Assembly (NCBI RefSeq): GCF_002295065.1
Contig: NZ_NSGG01000011.1
Span: forward strand, 163,467-227,466
Direction of reading: 5' to 3'
DNA: 64,000 nt
From: Mesorhizobium sp. WSM3859
GTDB lineage: Bacteria > Pseudomonadota > Alphaproteobacteria > Rhizobiales > Rhizobiaceae
The notes beneath the pieces are model-generated. The model was not told where the DNA came from. It saw nothing but the letters and a program-made list of their open reading frames with translations, and made no database searches. Below are positions 6,515 through 17,608 of this stretch, in pieces (position 1 is the stretch's first letter; each line of letters begins with the position of its first letter). Position numbers and translations under genes: made by a program.

Positions 6515-9099
6515 ACGATACGAAATCGGGCGACGACAAGACGTTGAGCGTTACGCCGAAGAAGACCTTGACGCTGAAGCGCCCCGGTCTCGAGCAGAGC
6601 ACCGTGCGCCAGAATTTCTCGCACGGCCGCACCAAGTCGGTCGTCGTCGAGACCAAGAAGCGCAAGTTCTCGCTGCCCGGCGACAAGCCGGAGCCGGTGG
6701 CGCCGTCCGTGTTCACGCCGAAGCCCGCCGCGGCCGCTCCTGTCGCCGCCGCGCCTGTCGTGCAGGAAGCGCCGAAGGCGCCGCCTCCGCCGCCGGAACG
6801 TTCGGGCATGGTCCTGAACGAGCTGTCGCGTGGCGAGATGGAAGCGCGCCGGAGGGCCCTGGAGGGCTCCAAGGCCCGCGAGGCCGAGGATCGCCAGCGC
6901 GCTCAGGAGGATGCCAAGCGCCGCGCCGAGGAAGAGGAACGCCGCAAGCGCGAGCGCGACGAATCCGCGCGCCGTCAGGCGGAGGAGGAAGCGCGCCTGC
7001 AGGCCGAGGCCGAGTCGCGGCGTCGTGCGGAGGAAGAGGCTCGCCGTCGTGCGCCGCAGGCAGCCGATATCGCTACGGCCGATGACGAGGAAGAGGCCAA
7101 GCCGAGGCGCACGGGTGCCGGCGGTGGCGCGGGCGCCAGCGCGCCGCCGCGCCGTCTCGCGACCCCGGAAGTGGCCCGTCCGGCCAAGCCGACCAAGGGC
7201 GAGGAAGATCGCCGCCGTGGCAAGCTGACACTGAACTCCGCGCTGTCTGATGACGACGCGCGCGCCCGCTCGCTGTCGTCGATGCGTCGTCGCCAGGAAA
7301 AATTCAAACGCGCGCTCCACAACGAGCCGCGCGAGAAAGTCATGCGCGAAGTGATCCTGCCCGAAACCATCACCATCCAGGAACTGGCGCAGCGCATGTC
7401 CGAGCGCGCCGTGGACGTGGTCAAGTTCTTCATGAAGCAGGGCCAGATCCTGAAGCCAGGCGACGTCATCGACGCCGACACGGCCGAGCTGGTCGCTTCC
7501 GAATTTGGCCACACGGTCCGCCGCGTTGCAGAGTCCGACATCGAGGAAGGCCTGTTCAACATCGCCGACCGTCCGGAGGATCTGGTGTCGCGTCCGCCGG
7601 TCGTGACCATCATGGGCCATGTCGACCACGGCAAGACCTCATTGCTTGACGCCATCCGCAACGCCAATGTCGTCTCCGGCGAGGCCGGCGGCATCACTCA
7701 GCATATCGGCGCCTACCAGATCGAGAAGAACGGTCAGAAGATCACCTTCATCGACACGCCCGGCCACGCCGCCTTCACGGCCATGCGCGCCCGCGGCGCC
7801 CAGGTCACCGACATCGCCGTGCTGGTGGTGGCGGCGGATGACAGCGTGATGCCGCAGACGATCGAATCGATCAACCACGCCAAGGCGGCCGGCGTGCCGA
7901 TCATCGTGGCGATCAACAAGATCGACAAGCGCGACGCCGATCCGCAGAAGGTTCGGACCGAACTGCTGCGCCACGAGGTATTCGTGGAATCGATGGGCGG
8001 CGAAGTGCTGGACGTCGAGGTTTCGGCGACCAAGGGCACCAATCTCGACAAGCTGCTCGAAGCGATCCTGCTGCAGGCCGAAGTTCTCGACCTCAAGGCC
8101 AATCCCGACCGCACCGCCGAAGGCGCGGTGATCGAAGCCAAGCTCGACAAGGGCCGCGGTCCGGTCGCCACCGTTCTGGTGCAGACCGGCACGCTGATGC
8201 CCGGCGACATCATTGTCGCCGGCAACGAGTGGGGCCGTGTGCGCGCGCTTGTCGACGACCGCGGCGAGCATGTGCCGGAGGCGCCGCCGGCGATGCCGGT
8301 CGAGGTGCTTGGCCTTCAGGGCACGCCGCAGGCCGGCGACCGCTTCGCCGTCGTCAACAACGAGGCCCGCGCCCGCGAGATCACCGAATACCGTCAGCGC
8401 CTGGCGCGCGACAAGGCGGTGGCCAAGCATGCCGGCCAGCGCGGCTCGCTCGAACAGATGATGTCGCAGTTGCAGACGAGCGGGCTGAAGGAGTTTCCGC
8501 TGGTCATCAAGGGCGACGTGCAGGGATCCATCGAGGCGATCAACGCCGCTCTCGAAAAGCTCGGCAACGACGAGGTCAGGGTGCGGATCGTCCATTCGGG
8601 CGCCGGCGGCATCACCGAAAGCGACGTCTCGCTGGCCGAGACGTCGGGTGCCGCGATCATCGGCTTCAACGTCCGCGCCAACGCGCAGGCGCGCACCGCG
8701 GCGGCCGCCGCTGACATCGAGATCCGCTACTACTCGATCATCTACAACCTCGTCGACGACGTGAAGGCGGCCCTTTCCGGCATGCTTTCGCCGGAACGCC
8801 GGGAGACCTTCATCGGCAATGCCGAGATCCTCGAGATCTTCGACATCTCCAAGATCGGCAAGATCGCCGGCTGCCGCGTCACCGAAGGCAAGGTCGAGCG
8901 TGGTGCGGGCGTGCGTCTGATCCGCGACAACGTCGTCGTCCACGAAGGCACGCTGAAGACGCTCAAGCGCTTCAAGGACGAGGTTTCGGAAGTACCAGCC
9001 GGCCAGGAATGCGGCATGGCCTTCCAGAACTACGAGGACATGCGCGCCGGCGACGTCATCGAATGCTTCCGCGTCGAGATGGTGAGCAGGACGCTCTAA
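6511..9099 (+). CDS. infB: Translation initiation factor IF-2
   Basis: IF-2 is the GTPase that brings initiator tRNA to the 30S subunit and promotes subunit joining. The 862-aa protein has a long N-terminal region rich in Ala, Pro, Arg and Glu with a likely coiled coil at about 100-190, an IF2_N domain at about 285-340, and the G domain from about residue 369 (GHVDHGKTSLLD, DTPGHAAFTAM, NKIDKRDAD). The beta-barrel and C-terminal fMet-tRNA-binding domains follow. The start overlaps the ylxR stop. Confidence 0.98.
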   Translation: MNDTKSGDDKTLSVTPKKTLTLKRPGLEQSTVRQNFSHGRTKSVVVETKKRKFSLPGDKPEPVAPSVFTPKPAAAAPVAAAPVVQEAPKAPPPPPERSGMVLNELSRGEMEARRRALEGSKAREAEDRQRAQEDAKRRAEEEERRKRERDESARRQAEEEARLQAEAESRRRAEEEARRRAPQAADIATADDEEEAKPRRTGAGGGAGASAPPRRLATPEVARPAKPTKGEEDRRRGKLTLNSALSDDDARARSLSSMRRRQEKFKRALHNEPREKVMREVILPETITIQELAQRMSERAVDVVKFFMKQGQILKPGDVIDADTAELVASEFGHTVRRVAESDIEEGLFNIADRPEDLVSRPPVVTIMGHVDHGKTSLLDAIRNANVVSGEAGGITQHIGAYQIEKNGQKITFIDTPGHAAFTAMRARGAQVTDIAVLVVAADDSVMPQTIESINHAKAAGVPIIVAINKIDKRDADPQKVRTELLRHEVFVESMGGEVLDVEVSATKGTNLDKLLEAILLQAEVLDLKANPDRTAEGAVIEAKLDKGRGPVATVLVQTGTLMPGDIIVAGNEWGRVRALVDDRGEHVPEAPPAMPVEVLGLQGTPQAGDRFAVVNNEARAREITEYRQRLARDKAVAKHAGQRGSLEQMMSQLQTSGLKEFPLVIKGDVQGSIEAINAALEKLGNDEVRVRIVHSGAGGITESDVSLAETSGAAIIGFNVRANAQARTAAAAADIEIRYYSIIYNLVDDVKAALSGMLSPERRETFIGNAEILEIFDISKIGKIAGCRVTEGKVERGAGVRLIRDNVVVHEGTLKTLKRFKDEVSEVPAGQECGMAFQNYEDMRAGDVIECFRVEMVSRTL

Positions 9100-9126
9100 A
9101 TTCGGGTATACTTGCCGAAATGAAAC

Positions 9127-9152
9127 GGGCGGCGGCCGCAAGGCTGCCGCCC
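9127..9152 (+). terminator. GC-rich hairpin between infB and rbfA
   Basis: GGGCGGCGGCC (9127-9137) pairs with GGCTGCCGCCC (9142-9152), with one G-T pair, around GCAA. There is no T-run. It may reduce read-through or protect upstream mRNA rather than stop transcription. Confidence 0.4.
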
Positions 9153-9223
9153 AGACCGCTCATGCATTTTGAGACATGCGGCGTGGTCCCATCCCGCGCT
9201 TCACGATTTCAGGACCGAAGAAA

Positions 9224-9640
9224 ATGTCCCGTTCGACAACGTCAGGCCCCTCCCAGCGCATGCTGCGCGTCGGCGAGCAGGTGCGCCATGCCCTTTCCGA
9301 AACGCTGCAGCGCGGCGAGATCATCGATCCGGTGATCGAGAACAGCGTCGTCTCGGTCTCCGAGGTGCGCATGTCGCCCGATCTCAAGATCGCCACCGCC
9401 TTCGTCTCGCCGCTTGGCGCGGGTGACGACAACGCCGTGGTCGAGGCGCTCAACAGGCACGCGAAATTCATCCGCGGCCGCGTCTCCGGCGCACTGAGGC
9501 AGATGAAGTACATGCCGGAGTTCCGCTTCCGGCTCGATACCTCCTTCGACAATTTCGCGAAGATCAATGAACTGCTGAAATCGCCCGAAGTGGCGCGCGA
9601 TCTCGGCGACGGCAAGAACAGCGACAAGGACGAGGAATAG
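9224..9640 (+). CDS. rbfA: 30S ribosome-binding factor A
   Basis: RbfA binds the 16S rRNA helix 1 region late in small-subunit assembly. The 138-aa product shows the KH-like fold pattern, with QRMLRVGEQVRHALSETLQR, the DPVIE segment, and KYMPEFRFRLDTSFD. ATG 9224 is preceded by AGGACCGAAG. An in-frame ATG at 9176 would add 16 residues, which is less likely. The stop codon shares one base with the truB start. Confidence 0.95.
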   Translation: MSRSTTSGPSQRMLRVGEQVRHALSETLQRGEIIDPVIENSVVSVSEVRMSPDLKIATAFVSPLGAGDDNAVVEALNRHAKFIRGRVSGALRQMKYMPEFRFRLDTSFDNFAKINELLKSPEVARDLGDGKNSDKDEE

Positions 9641-10599
9641 TGGCGCGCCGCGGCAAAAAGAAGGGTCGGCCGGTCTCCGGCTGGGTGGTGCTGGACAAGC
9701 CGGTCGGCATGGGCTCGACCGAGGCCGTCTCCAAGATTAAATGGCTGTTCCAGGCCGAGAAGGCCGGCCATGCTGGCACGCTCGATCCGCTCGCTTCCGG
9801 CATGCTGCCGATCGCGCTTGGCGAGGCGACCAAGACCGTTCCCTATGTGCAGGACGGCGCCAAAGTCTACCGCTTCACCGTCGCCTGGGGCGAGGAACGC
9901 TCGACCGACGACCTCGAAGGCCCCGTGACCAACAGCTCCGACCGGCGCCCGGCCGAGGCCGAGCTGCGGGCGCTGCTGCCGAAATACACCGGCGTCATCA
10001 TGCAGACGCCACCGCAATTCTCGGCGATCAAGATCGCCGGCGAGCGCGCCTACGACCTTGCCCGCGACGGCGAAACGGTCGAGATACCCGCGCGGGAAAT
10101 TGAAATCGGCCGTTTGGATATTATCGAGCACAGTGCCGACAAGACCGTCTTCGAGGTCGAATGCGGCAAGGGCACCTATGTGCGCTCGCTGGCGCGCGAC
10201 ATGGGCCGCGATCTTGACTGCTTCGGCCACATCGCTGAATTGCGCCGCGTCGAGGTCGAGCCGTTCACGCCGGACGATTTCGTCACGGTTGCCGAACTGG
10301 AAGCGGCTCGTTTTGGCGGCAAGACCGAAGAAGGTCCGGATGAGGCCGAGGCGCCCGTCGATTTCAGCGCCATCGATGCGCTGCTGGTCGAAACGGCGGC
10401 AGCGCTCGATTGCCTGCCGCAGGTCGCGGTCAGCGACGACGCGGCGACGAAGATCCGCCTCGGCAATCCCGTCATCATTCGCGGCCGCGATGCGCCGGTC
10501 GAGGCGGAGGAGGCCTGCGCCACCGCGCGCGGCAAGCTCGTCGCCATCGGCGCCATCGAGCAGGGCATGTTCAAGCCTAAGCGGGTCTTTGTCGGCTGA
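9640..10599 (+). CDS. truB: tRNA pseudouridine-55 synthase
   Basis: TruB makes the universal pseudouridine 55 in the T-loop of tRNA. The 319-aa protein has the catalytic-Asp motif HAGTLDPLASGMLPIALG near residues 44-61, the downstream KTYRF-like segment (KVYRFTVAWG), and KGTYVRSLARDMG. The C-terminal third resembles a PUA-type extension. GTG 9640 overlaps the rbfA stop by one base, so the pair is likely coupled. This is the last gene of the rimP-truB operon; a palindromic repeat follows. Confidence 0.95.
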   Translation: MARRGKKKGRPVSGWVVLDKPVGMGSTEAVSKIKWLFQAEKAGHAGTLDPLASGMLPIALGEATKTVPYVQDGAKVYRFTVAWGEERSTDDLEGPVTNSSDRRPAEAELRALLPKYTGVIMQTPPQFSAIKIAGERAYDLARDGETVEIPAREIEIGRLDIIEHSADKTVFEVECGKGTYVRSLARDMGRDLDCFGHIAELRRVEVEPFTPDDFVTVAELEAARFGGKTEEGPDEAEAPVDFSAIDALLVETAAALDCLPQVAVSDDAATKIRLGNPVIIRGRDAPVEAEEACATARGKLVAIGAIEQGMFKPKRVFVG

Positions 10600-10626
10600 A
10601 TCCGGCGCAAGTGTCTGTTATTTATC

Positions 10627-10668
10627 CAATTCCGAACGGAAAACCGCTGCACGCTTGTCCTGGAATGC
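10627..10668 (-). repeat. GCAATTCC-family palindrome, short form
   Basis: CAATTCCGAACGGAAAACCG then GTCCTGGAATGC is a diverged reverse-orientation copy of the 44-bp unit seen three times at 27576-27733. It lies between truB and the CorA-type gene. Confidence 0.75.
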
Positions 10669-10721
10669 TCTAATCTCGGCCGAGCGCGGAAGCCCGGGGA
10701 ACTCATGGCCCCAGGAAGAAC

Positions 10722-11810
10722 ATGGCTGATACAGGCAACAAGAGGGCGCCGCTGCGAACCCGTCGGCCGCCGGTCGGGGCGTCGCCCGGCACGCTGATCG
10801 CCGATCCGGCGGCACGGCGCAGCGAGCTTCGGCTGACATTGATCTCGCCTCAGAAATACGAGACCATCGACAATGCCTCGATCGATGACCTCAACACCCA
10901 TTGCCAGAAATGGCCTATCGTCTGGCTGGACTGCACAGGGCTTGCCAACATTCCGCTGATCGAGGAGATCGGCCGTATCTTCAATCTACACCCGCTGGCG
11001 CTGGAGGACGTTGTCAACACCGGCCAGCGGCCGAAGGTGGATTTCTTCGAGGACCATGCCTTCGTCGTCATGCGCATGATCGACGATGTCACCTCGCATC
11101 GCTACGAGCAGATCGCGCTGTTCTTCGGCCGGAATTTCGTCGTCACTTTCCAGGAACGCGAAGGCGATCCGTTCGATCCGGTGCGCAAGCGCATCGCGGC
11201 CGCGATGCCGAACCGGCTGCGCTCGCGCGGCGCCGACTATCTTGCCTATGCGCTGATCGATGCCATCGTCGACAGCTATTTCCCGCCGATCGAGGCGGCG
11301 AGTGAGCTGGTCGACGGCATCGAGGACGAGATGCTGAACAAGCCGCACAAGCATCAGATGCGGCAGTTGCATGAACTCAGGCGCGACGCCAACGTGCTCA
11401 AGGGCGTGCTGTGGCCGATGCGCGATGCGCTGGCGACGCTGATCCGCAACGACGTGCCCTTCGTGAAGGCCGAAACCAAGATCTTCTTCAACGACACGCT
11501 CGACCATTCGCTGCGGCTGATCGAACTGGTCGAGAACCAGCGCGACATGCTCACCGGCCTGATCGAGATGCATCTCTCGCTGTCCCAGGCCCGCACCAAC
11601 GACGTCATTTCCTATCTGACGATCGTCTCGGTGATCTTCATGCCGCTGACCTTCCTGGTCGGCGTCTGGGGCATGAATTTCGATCCGGAAAGCTCGCCCT
11701 GGAACATGCCCGAGCTGAAGGCCTACTACGGTTACCCCGCGTCGCTCGTGTTCATGGTGATCATTGCGATCGGTCTGATCGCGTTCTTCAAATGGAAGAA
11801 GTGGCTGTAG
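10722..11810 (+). CDS. corA: CorA-family divalent cation transporter
   Basis: This 362-aa protein has the CorA plan: a soluble N-terminal domain, a long helix, and two C-terminal membrane helices. The selectivity motif GMN is at residues 317-319 (VGVWGMNFD) at the end of the first helix, with the second helix near 339-357 and a basic end (FKWKKWL). Such pentamers move Mg2+, Co2+ or Ni2+ inward, or Zn2+ outward in the ZntB branch; the substrate cannot be told from sequence. ATG 10722 follows AGGAAGAAC. It stands alone between a repeat and rpsO. Confidence 0.9.
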   Translation: MADTGNKRAPLRTRRPPVGASPGTLIADPAARRSELRLTLISPQKYETIDNASIDDLNTHCQKWPIVWLDCTGLANIPLIEEIGRIFNLHPLALEDVVNTGQRPKVDFFEDHAFVVMRMIDDVTSHRYEQIALFFGRNFVVTFQEREGDPFDPVRKRIAAAMPNRLRSRGADYLAYALIDAIVDSYFPPIEAASELVDGIEDEMLNKPHKHQMRQLHELRRDANVLKGVLWPMRDALATLIRNDVPFVKAETKIFFNDTLDHSLRLIELVENQRDMLTGLIEMHLSLSQARTNDVISYLTIVSVIFMPLTFLVGVWGMNFDPESSPWNMPELKAYYGYPASLVFMVIIAIGLIAFFKWKKWL

Positions 11811-12001
11811 CCTTTGCAATCTCCTGTTTTCGCAACCGGAACCTGCGACAAGCCGGCTTGACAATTGGGCTGGTGTTTTTTCCGGAATTGCACTATATGC
11901 GCCGCAGCTTCGCGCCCTGACGCGTCGCTTGCACTGGCCCCTGCTGGACGACATCCCGGCTGTGGGCGTCCCGTTTCCTCCAACAGATAAGGAAAAGCAC
12001 G

Positions 12002-12271
12002 ATGTCGATCACTGCCGATCGCAAGAAGGAATTGATGACCGAATACGCAACCGCAAAGGGCGATACCGGGTCTCCGGAAGTCCAGGTTGCCATCCTTTCC
12101 GAGCGCATCAAGAACCTGACCGAGCACTTCAAGGACCACAAGAAGGATAACCATTCCCGTCGTGGCCTGCTTGCTCTGGTTTCCCAGCGCCGCAGCCTGC
12201 TTGATTATCTCAAGCGCAAGGATGACGCGCGCTATCAGACGCTGATCGACAAGCTCGGTCTCCGTCGCTGA
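12002..12271 (+). CDS. rpsO: 30S ribosomal protein S15
   Basis: S15 is a primary binder of the 16S rRNA central domain. The 89-aa product has the normal length and the conserved segments GDTGSPEVQVAILSERIKNL and LLALVSQRRSLLDYLKRKD. The start is ATG 12002 after AAGGAAAAGCACG. As in most proteobacteria it lies just upstream of pnp, and a strong hairpin follows the stop codon. S15 represses its own translation in E. coli; the leader here was not matched to that structure. Confidence 0.97.
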   Translation: MSITADRKKELMTEYATAKGDTGSPEVQVAILSERIKNLTEHFKDHKKDNHSRRGLLALVSQRRSLLDYLKRKDDARYQTLIDKLGLRR

Positions 12272-12277
12272 CCAATT

Positions 12278-12310
12278 GACCGGCGGGCTCTCCAAGGGAG
12301 CCCGCCGGTC
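12278..12310 (+). terminator. Hairpin after rpsO
   Basis: GACCGGCGGGCTC (12278-12290) pairs perfectly with GAGCCCGCCGGTC (12298-12310), starting 7 nt after the rpsO stop. No T-run follows. It corresponds in position to the leaky rpsO-pnp terminator of E. coli and would also protect the rpsO 3' end. Confidence 0.6.
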
Positions 12311-12637
12311 GCGCATTGGCGCATCGGATGGTCCGGTGTCTCGATGCTGGAGAAGGAAATTTCCCTCCGCGCGTGGCGCGTTCCGGAGACAGCGGTTTCC
12401 GGCGTCATGCGCAAGGCCGGCCGACCAATCGGCCAATCGGGTTCCGGACTTGCAGAGGGCTATCCGGAACCGCCCATGGACGGTCATGGGGCAGGATTGC
12501 AGGATGCTCGCTCGGCCTTGAGCCGGATCTGTCGAGCTTCCCGTTGTCTTGCCCGTGGCTGCCCGAAGGAAGCCAGGAAAGGGAGAACCCGCGACCGTCG
12601 AGACGGTGCGGCCCTTTCCGCATATGAAGGACAAGAT
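12311..12637 (+). promoter_or_regulatory. pnp leader with a long hairpin (12576-12619)
   Basis: This 327-bp spacer has no convincing gene. Near its end GGAAAGGG (12576-12583) pairs with CCCTTTCC (12612-12619). Inside, CCGC (12589-12592) pairs with GCGG (12608-12611), and ACCGT with ACGGT around CGAG. In E. coli a similar pnp leader stem is cut by RNase III so that PNPase can repress its own mRNA. Equivalent autoregulation here is inference from position and structure. Confidence 0.55.
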
Positions 12638-14788
<2,151 letters not shown>

Positions 14789-14810
14789 TCGGTCTGGCTG
14801 GATAGTTTAA

Positions 14811-14844
14811 GACGGGCGCGCCGCGAGGTCGCGCCCGTTTTGTT
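14811..14844 (+). terminator. Rho-independent terminator after pnp
   Basis: ACGGGCGCG (14812-14820) pairs with CGCGCCCGT (14830-14838), followed by TTTGTTT. It lies 23 nt after the pnp stop and ends just before the next gene's start region. Confidence 0.8.
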
Positions 14845-14858
14845 TCACGAGCAGATGA

Positions 14859-15866
14859 ATGACCGCGGAGCCATTGAAGACGCTGTTCTACCCTTTCGAG
14901 GCCGAGGCGCTGCCTCTGCCGCGAAAGGATGCCCGCGTCCTGTTTCTGGGCGCCGAACCCGGCTTCCGCTTGCCTGAAGGCTTCGATGCGGCGCTGCACC
15001 TCGTGCAAGGCTTCCGACCGCATTTCCGCGCCTTGCAGGCCTCAGGCCATGATGTGATGCCGCGCGCGGAAGGCGAGGGCTATGACATGGCTCTCGTGCT
15101 CGCCGGGCGGCATCGCGGGCAAAATGAGTTGCGCATCGCCGAGGCCATCGAGCGCGTCGCGCCGGGCGCGCTGATCGCGGTTGCGGGCGGCAAGGACGAC
15201 GGCACCGATAGCCTGCGCAAGCGGATCAACGCGCTGGCGCCGCTCGACGGCCATCTTCCGAAACATCACGGCGTGGCCTTCTGGTTCCGTCGGACCGGCC
15301 CGGAGATGGCCGCAAGGCTGCGCGCCGGCAACCCCGACCTGGTCGTCGAAGGCGGCTTCAAGACCACGCCTGGCATGTTCTCTTTTGACCGAGTCGACGC
15401 CGGTTCAAAACTGCTCGCCGCGAACCTGCCCGACGATCTCAGAGGCAATGTCGCCGATTTCTGTGCCGGCTGGGGTTACCTGGCGATGGAAGTCCTGCAG
15501 CGCTCGCACGGTCTCACCGCGCTCGATCTCCATGAAGCGGATTTCGATGCCCTGGAAGCGGCCAGGCTGAATGTCCATGGCGCCATCGAGCCCCGCCTTT
15601 TCTGGATCGATCTTCTCACCGAGGCGGTCGAACGGCGCTACGACGCGATCGTCATGAACCCGCCGTTCCACAGCGGCCGCGCGGCAGAGCCCGGCATCGG
15701 CGCCGGCATCATCCGCGCGGCGTCGAAGGCGCTGAAGCCGGGCGGCCGCCTGTTCATGGTCGCCAACCGCCAGCTTCCTTATGAACAGGTGCTGTCCGCG
15801 GCCTTTGCCAGCCATGCCGAGATCGCCCGCGACGGCATGTTCAAGGTGTTTTCGGCGCGGCGCTGA
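14859..15866 (+). CDS. Class I SAM-dependent methyltransferase, RsmC/RlmG-like
   Basis: The 335-aa product has the two-part plan of the RsmC/RlmG rRNA guanine-N2 methyltransferases. The N-terminal half (1-165) is a degenerate methyltransferase-like domain. The C-terminal half has a SAM site (NVADFCAGWGYLAMEVL), an acidic end of strand 2 (LTALDLHEADFDALE), and the catalytic motif VMNPPFHSG typical of amino-methylating enzymes. It therefore probably modifies rRNA, but the target base is not known. ATG 14859 lies right after the pnp terminator; a repeat begins 3 nt after its stop. Confidence 0.85.
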   Translation: MTAEPLKTLFYPFEAEALPLPRKDARVLFLGAEPGFRLPEGFDAALHLVQGFRPHFRALQASGHDVMPRAEGEGYDMALVLAGRHRGQNELRIAEAIERVAPGALIAVAGGKDDGTDSLRKRINALAPLDGHLPKHHGVAFWFRRTGPEMAARLRAGNPDLVVEGGFKTTPGMFSFDRVDAGSKLLAANLPDDLRGNVADFCAGWGYLAMEVLQRSHGLTALDLHEADFDALEAARLNVHGAIEPRLFWIDLLTEAVERRYDAIVMNPPFHSGRAAEPGIGAGIIRAASKALKPGGRLFMVANRQLPYEQVLSAAFASHAEIARDGMFKVFSARR

Positions 15867-15868
15867 AA

Positions 15869-15936
15869 GCAATTCCAGGAAAAGTGTGCTGCGGTTAGGC
15901 TCGGCGGCTTCGCCGTAGCCTTCCGTTCGGAATTGC
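15869..15936 (+). repeat. GCAATTCC-family palindrome, 68-bp form
   Basis: It starts GCAATTCCAGGAAAAGTGTG and ends TTCCGTTCGGAATTGC, with an extra inner hairpin (GGCGGCTTCGCC). The long form recurs at 45217-45284. It lies between two convergent genes. Confidence 0.85.
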
Positions 15937-15952
15937 GCCGGGAGAAAGCGCT

Positions 15953-17506
15953 CTACTGCAGGCTGACGATGCGGGCGGGCTCGCGCGCGTCGAAAGCGGA
16001 TCGCGCTTCGCCGAGCTCGACCGTGAGCGGCGCCGGCCGGCCGAACAGATAGCCCTGGACCACCTCACAGCCCGCGGCCCTGAGCAGCGTGGCCTGGTTC
16101 TCGGTCTCCACGCCTTCGGCGATGATGCCGACACCCAGCGCCCGCGATAGACCGACAATGGTCGAGACGATCGCGCCGGAACTGGAGTCGGTGTCGATGC
16201 GGCTGACGAAGGAACGGTCGATCTTCAGCTTGCCGAAGGAGAAGTCGATCAGGTAGCTCAAATTGGAATAGCCGGTGCCGAAATCGTCGACGGCCACCGA
16301 AATCCCCATCTCGGCAAGCTGCTTCAGGATCGTGGCGGCGCGGTCGCGATCCTGCATCATCGCCGTCTCGGTGACCTCGAGCTCCAGCCGCGACGGCTTG
16401 ATGCCGGTCGATTCCATCACCTCGCGCACGATGCCGACGAAATCCCTGGTCATGAACTGGACCGGCGAGATGTTGACGGCGACGAAGCAGTCCTGCGGCA
16501 GATGCTTGGCATCGCTGCAGGCCTTGCGCAGCACCCATTCGCCGATCGGGTTGATCATGCCGGTTTCCTCGGCGATCGGAATGAACTCCATCGGCGGGAT
16601 CATGCCACGTTCCGGGTGCTTCCAGCGGATAAGCGCCTCGTAGCCGACGACACGACCACTCGGCAGATTGAGCTGCGGCTGGTAGTGGAGGCTGAAGTCG
16701 CCGCGGTCGAAAGCGGTCTTCAGCTCCGACTCGATCCATTGCCGATAGTCGGCCACGCGGCCCATGTCGGCGTGGAAGACAGACCAGTTGCCGACGCCGC
16801 TGGCCCGCGCATTCTGCAGCGCCAGATTCGAGCGGCGCAGGACCTGGACCGGGTCGACGCCGTCCTTCGGCATCGCCACGATGCCGACGGACAGGCTGAC
16901 CGACTGCAGGTGGCTCTGCAACTGATAGGGTTCCATCATTTCGTTGATGAGCTTCTCGATGAGCCGCTCGATCGAACCACTGATGTCGCGGTCCGGCAGC
17001 AGCACTCCGAACTCGCCGGCGCCGATCCGCCCGATCACCGCATCTTTCGGCATGCTCTCCTTCAGCCTGCTGGTGAAGGCGCGGACAAGGTCGTCGCCAT
17101 GGCTGTAGCCGATGGCGTCGTTGATCTGCTTGAAGCGGTCGATGTCGATGTCGATCAGGAACACCGGCTCGCCGGTTCGGATCGTCTCCGAGGCGGCATC
17201 GGCTATCTTGCCGACCATGGCCTGGCGCGACAGAAGTCCCGTCAGCTTGTCGAAATGGGTTTCCTTGACGACATAGGCCACCGATTCATCGACGCCGGCG
17301 AAGAACGACATCGCCGCGCCACCGGCGGCAAGCGCGCACAGCGCGGCAATGGCGCCGATCATCGTCTCGGCCGGCATGCCGGCCATGCCGTCGCCGAAGC
17401 CGAACCGCAGCCCCCATAATCCGAGGATGAAACTGCCCATGCCGGAGCTGGCGATGGTGATCAGCCGGAACAGCGGTGTTCGCTTCGGGTTACTGACTGC
17501 AGACAT
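15953..17506 (-). CDS. Membrane EAL-domain cyclic-di-GMP phosphodiesterase with degenerate GGDEF
   Basis: This 517-aa protein has two N-terminal membrane helices (about 14-34 and 48-70), a GGDEF domain, and a C-terminal EAL domain. The cyclase motif is changed to GAGEF at 162-166, so cyclase activity is unlikely. The EAL domain keeps its signatures: EAL at 290-292 (YEALIRWKHPE), ELEVTETAMM, VDDFGTGYSNLSYL, KLKIDRSFV and AEGVETENQA. It should therefore hydrolyse cyclic-di-GMP, perhaps with GTP binding to the degenerate domain as a control. ATG 17506 follows AGGGACCTTGC. It is monocistronic and convergent with the methyltransferase gene. Confidence 0.93.
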   Translation of the reverse strand: MSAVSNPKRTPLFRLITIASSGMGSFILGLWGLRFGFGDGMAGMPAETMIGAIAALCALAAGGAAMSFFAGVDESVAYVVKETHFDKLTGLLSRQAMVGKIADAASETIRTGEPVFLIDIDIDRFKQINDAIGYSHGDDLVRAFTSRLKESMPKDAVIGRIGAGEFGVLLPDRDISGSIERLIEKLINEMMEPYQLQSHLQSVSLSVGIVAMPKDGVDPVQVLRRSNLALQNARASGVGNWSVFHADMGRVADYRQWIESELKTAFDRGDFSLHYQPQLNLPSGRVVGYEALIRWKHPERGMIPPMEFIPIAEETGMINPIGEWVLRKACSDAKHLPQDCFVAVNISPVQFMTRDFVGIVREVMESTGIKPSRLELEVTETAMMQDRDRAATILKQLAEMGISVAVDDFGTGYSNLSYLIDFSFGKLKIDRSFVSRIDTDSSSGAIVSTIVGLSRALGVGIIAEGVETENQATLLRAAGCEVVQGYLFGRPAPLTVELGEARSAFDAREPARIVSLQ

Positions 17507-17608
17507 GCAAGGTCCCTGGATTAAGGGGCCTTATAGCGGAAATCTCCTTAAAATGAGTTTCCGCCGATGCATCCAATTTTACTGGAAAATACTCTTTGCC
17601 TTAGCGAA

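Noticed and set aside
11857..11898. CTTGAC and CTATAT as an rpsO promoter
   Set aside because: Both boxes match rhizobial consensus but are 30 nt apart, too far for one promoter. Each may belong to a weaker separate site.
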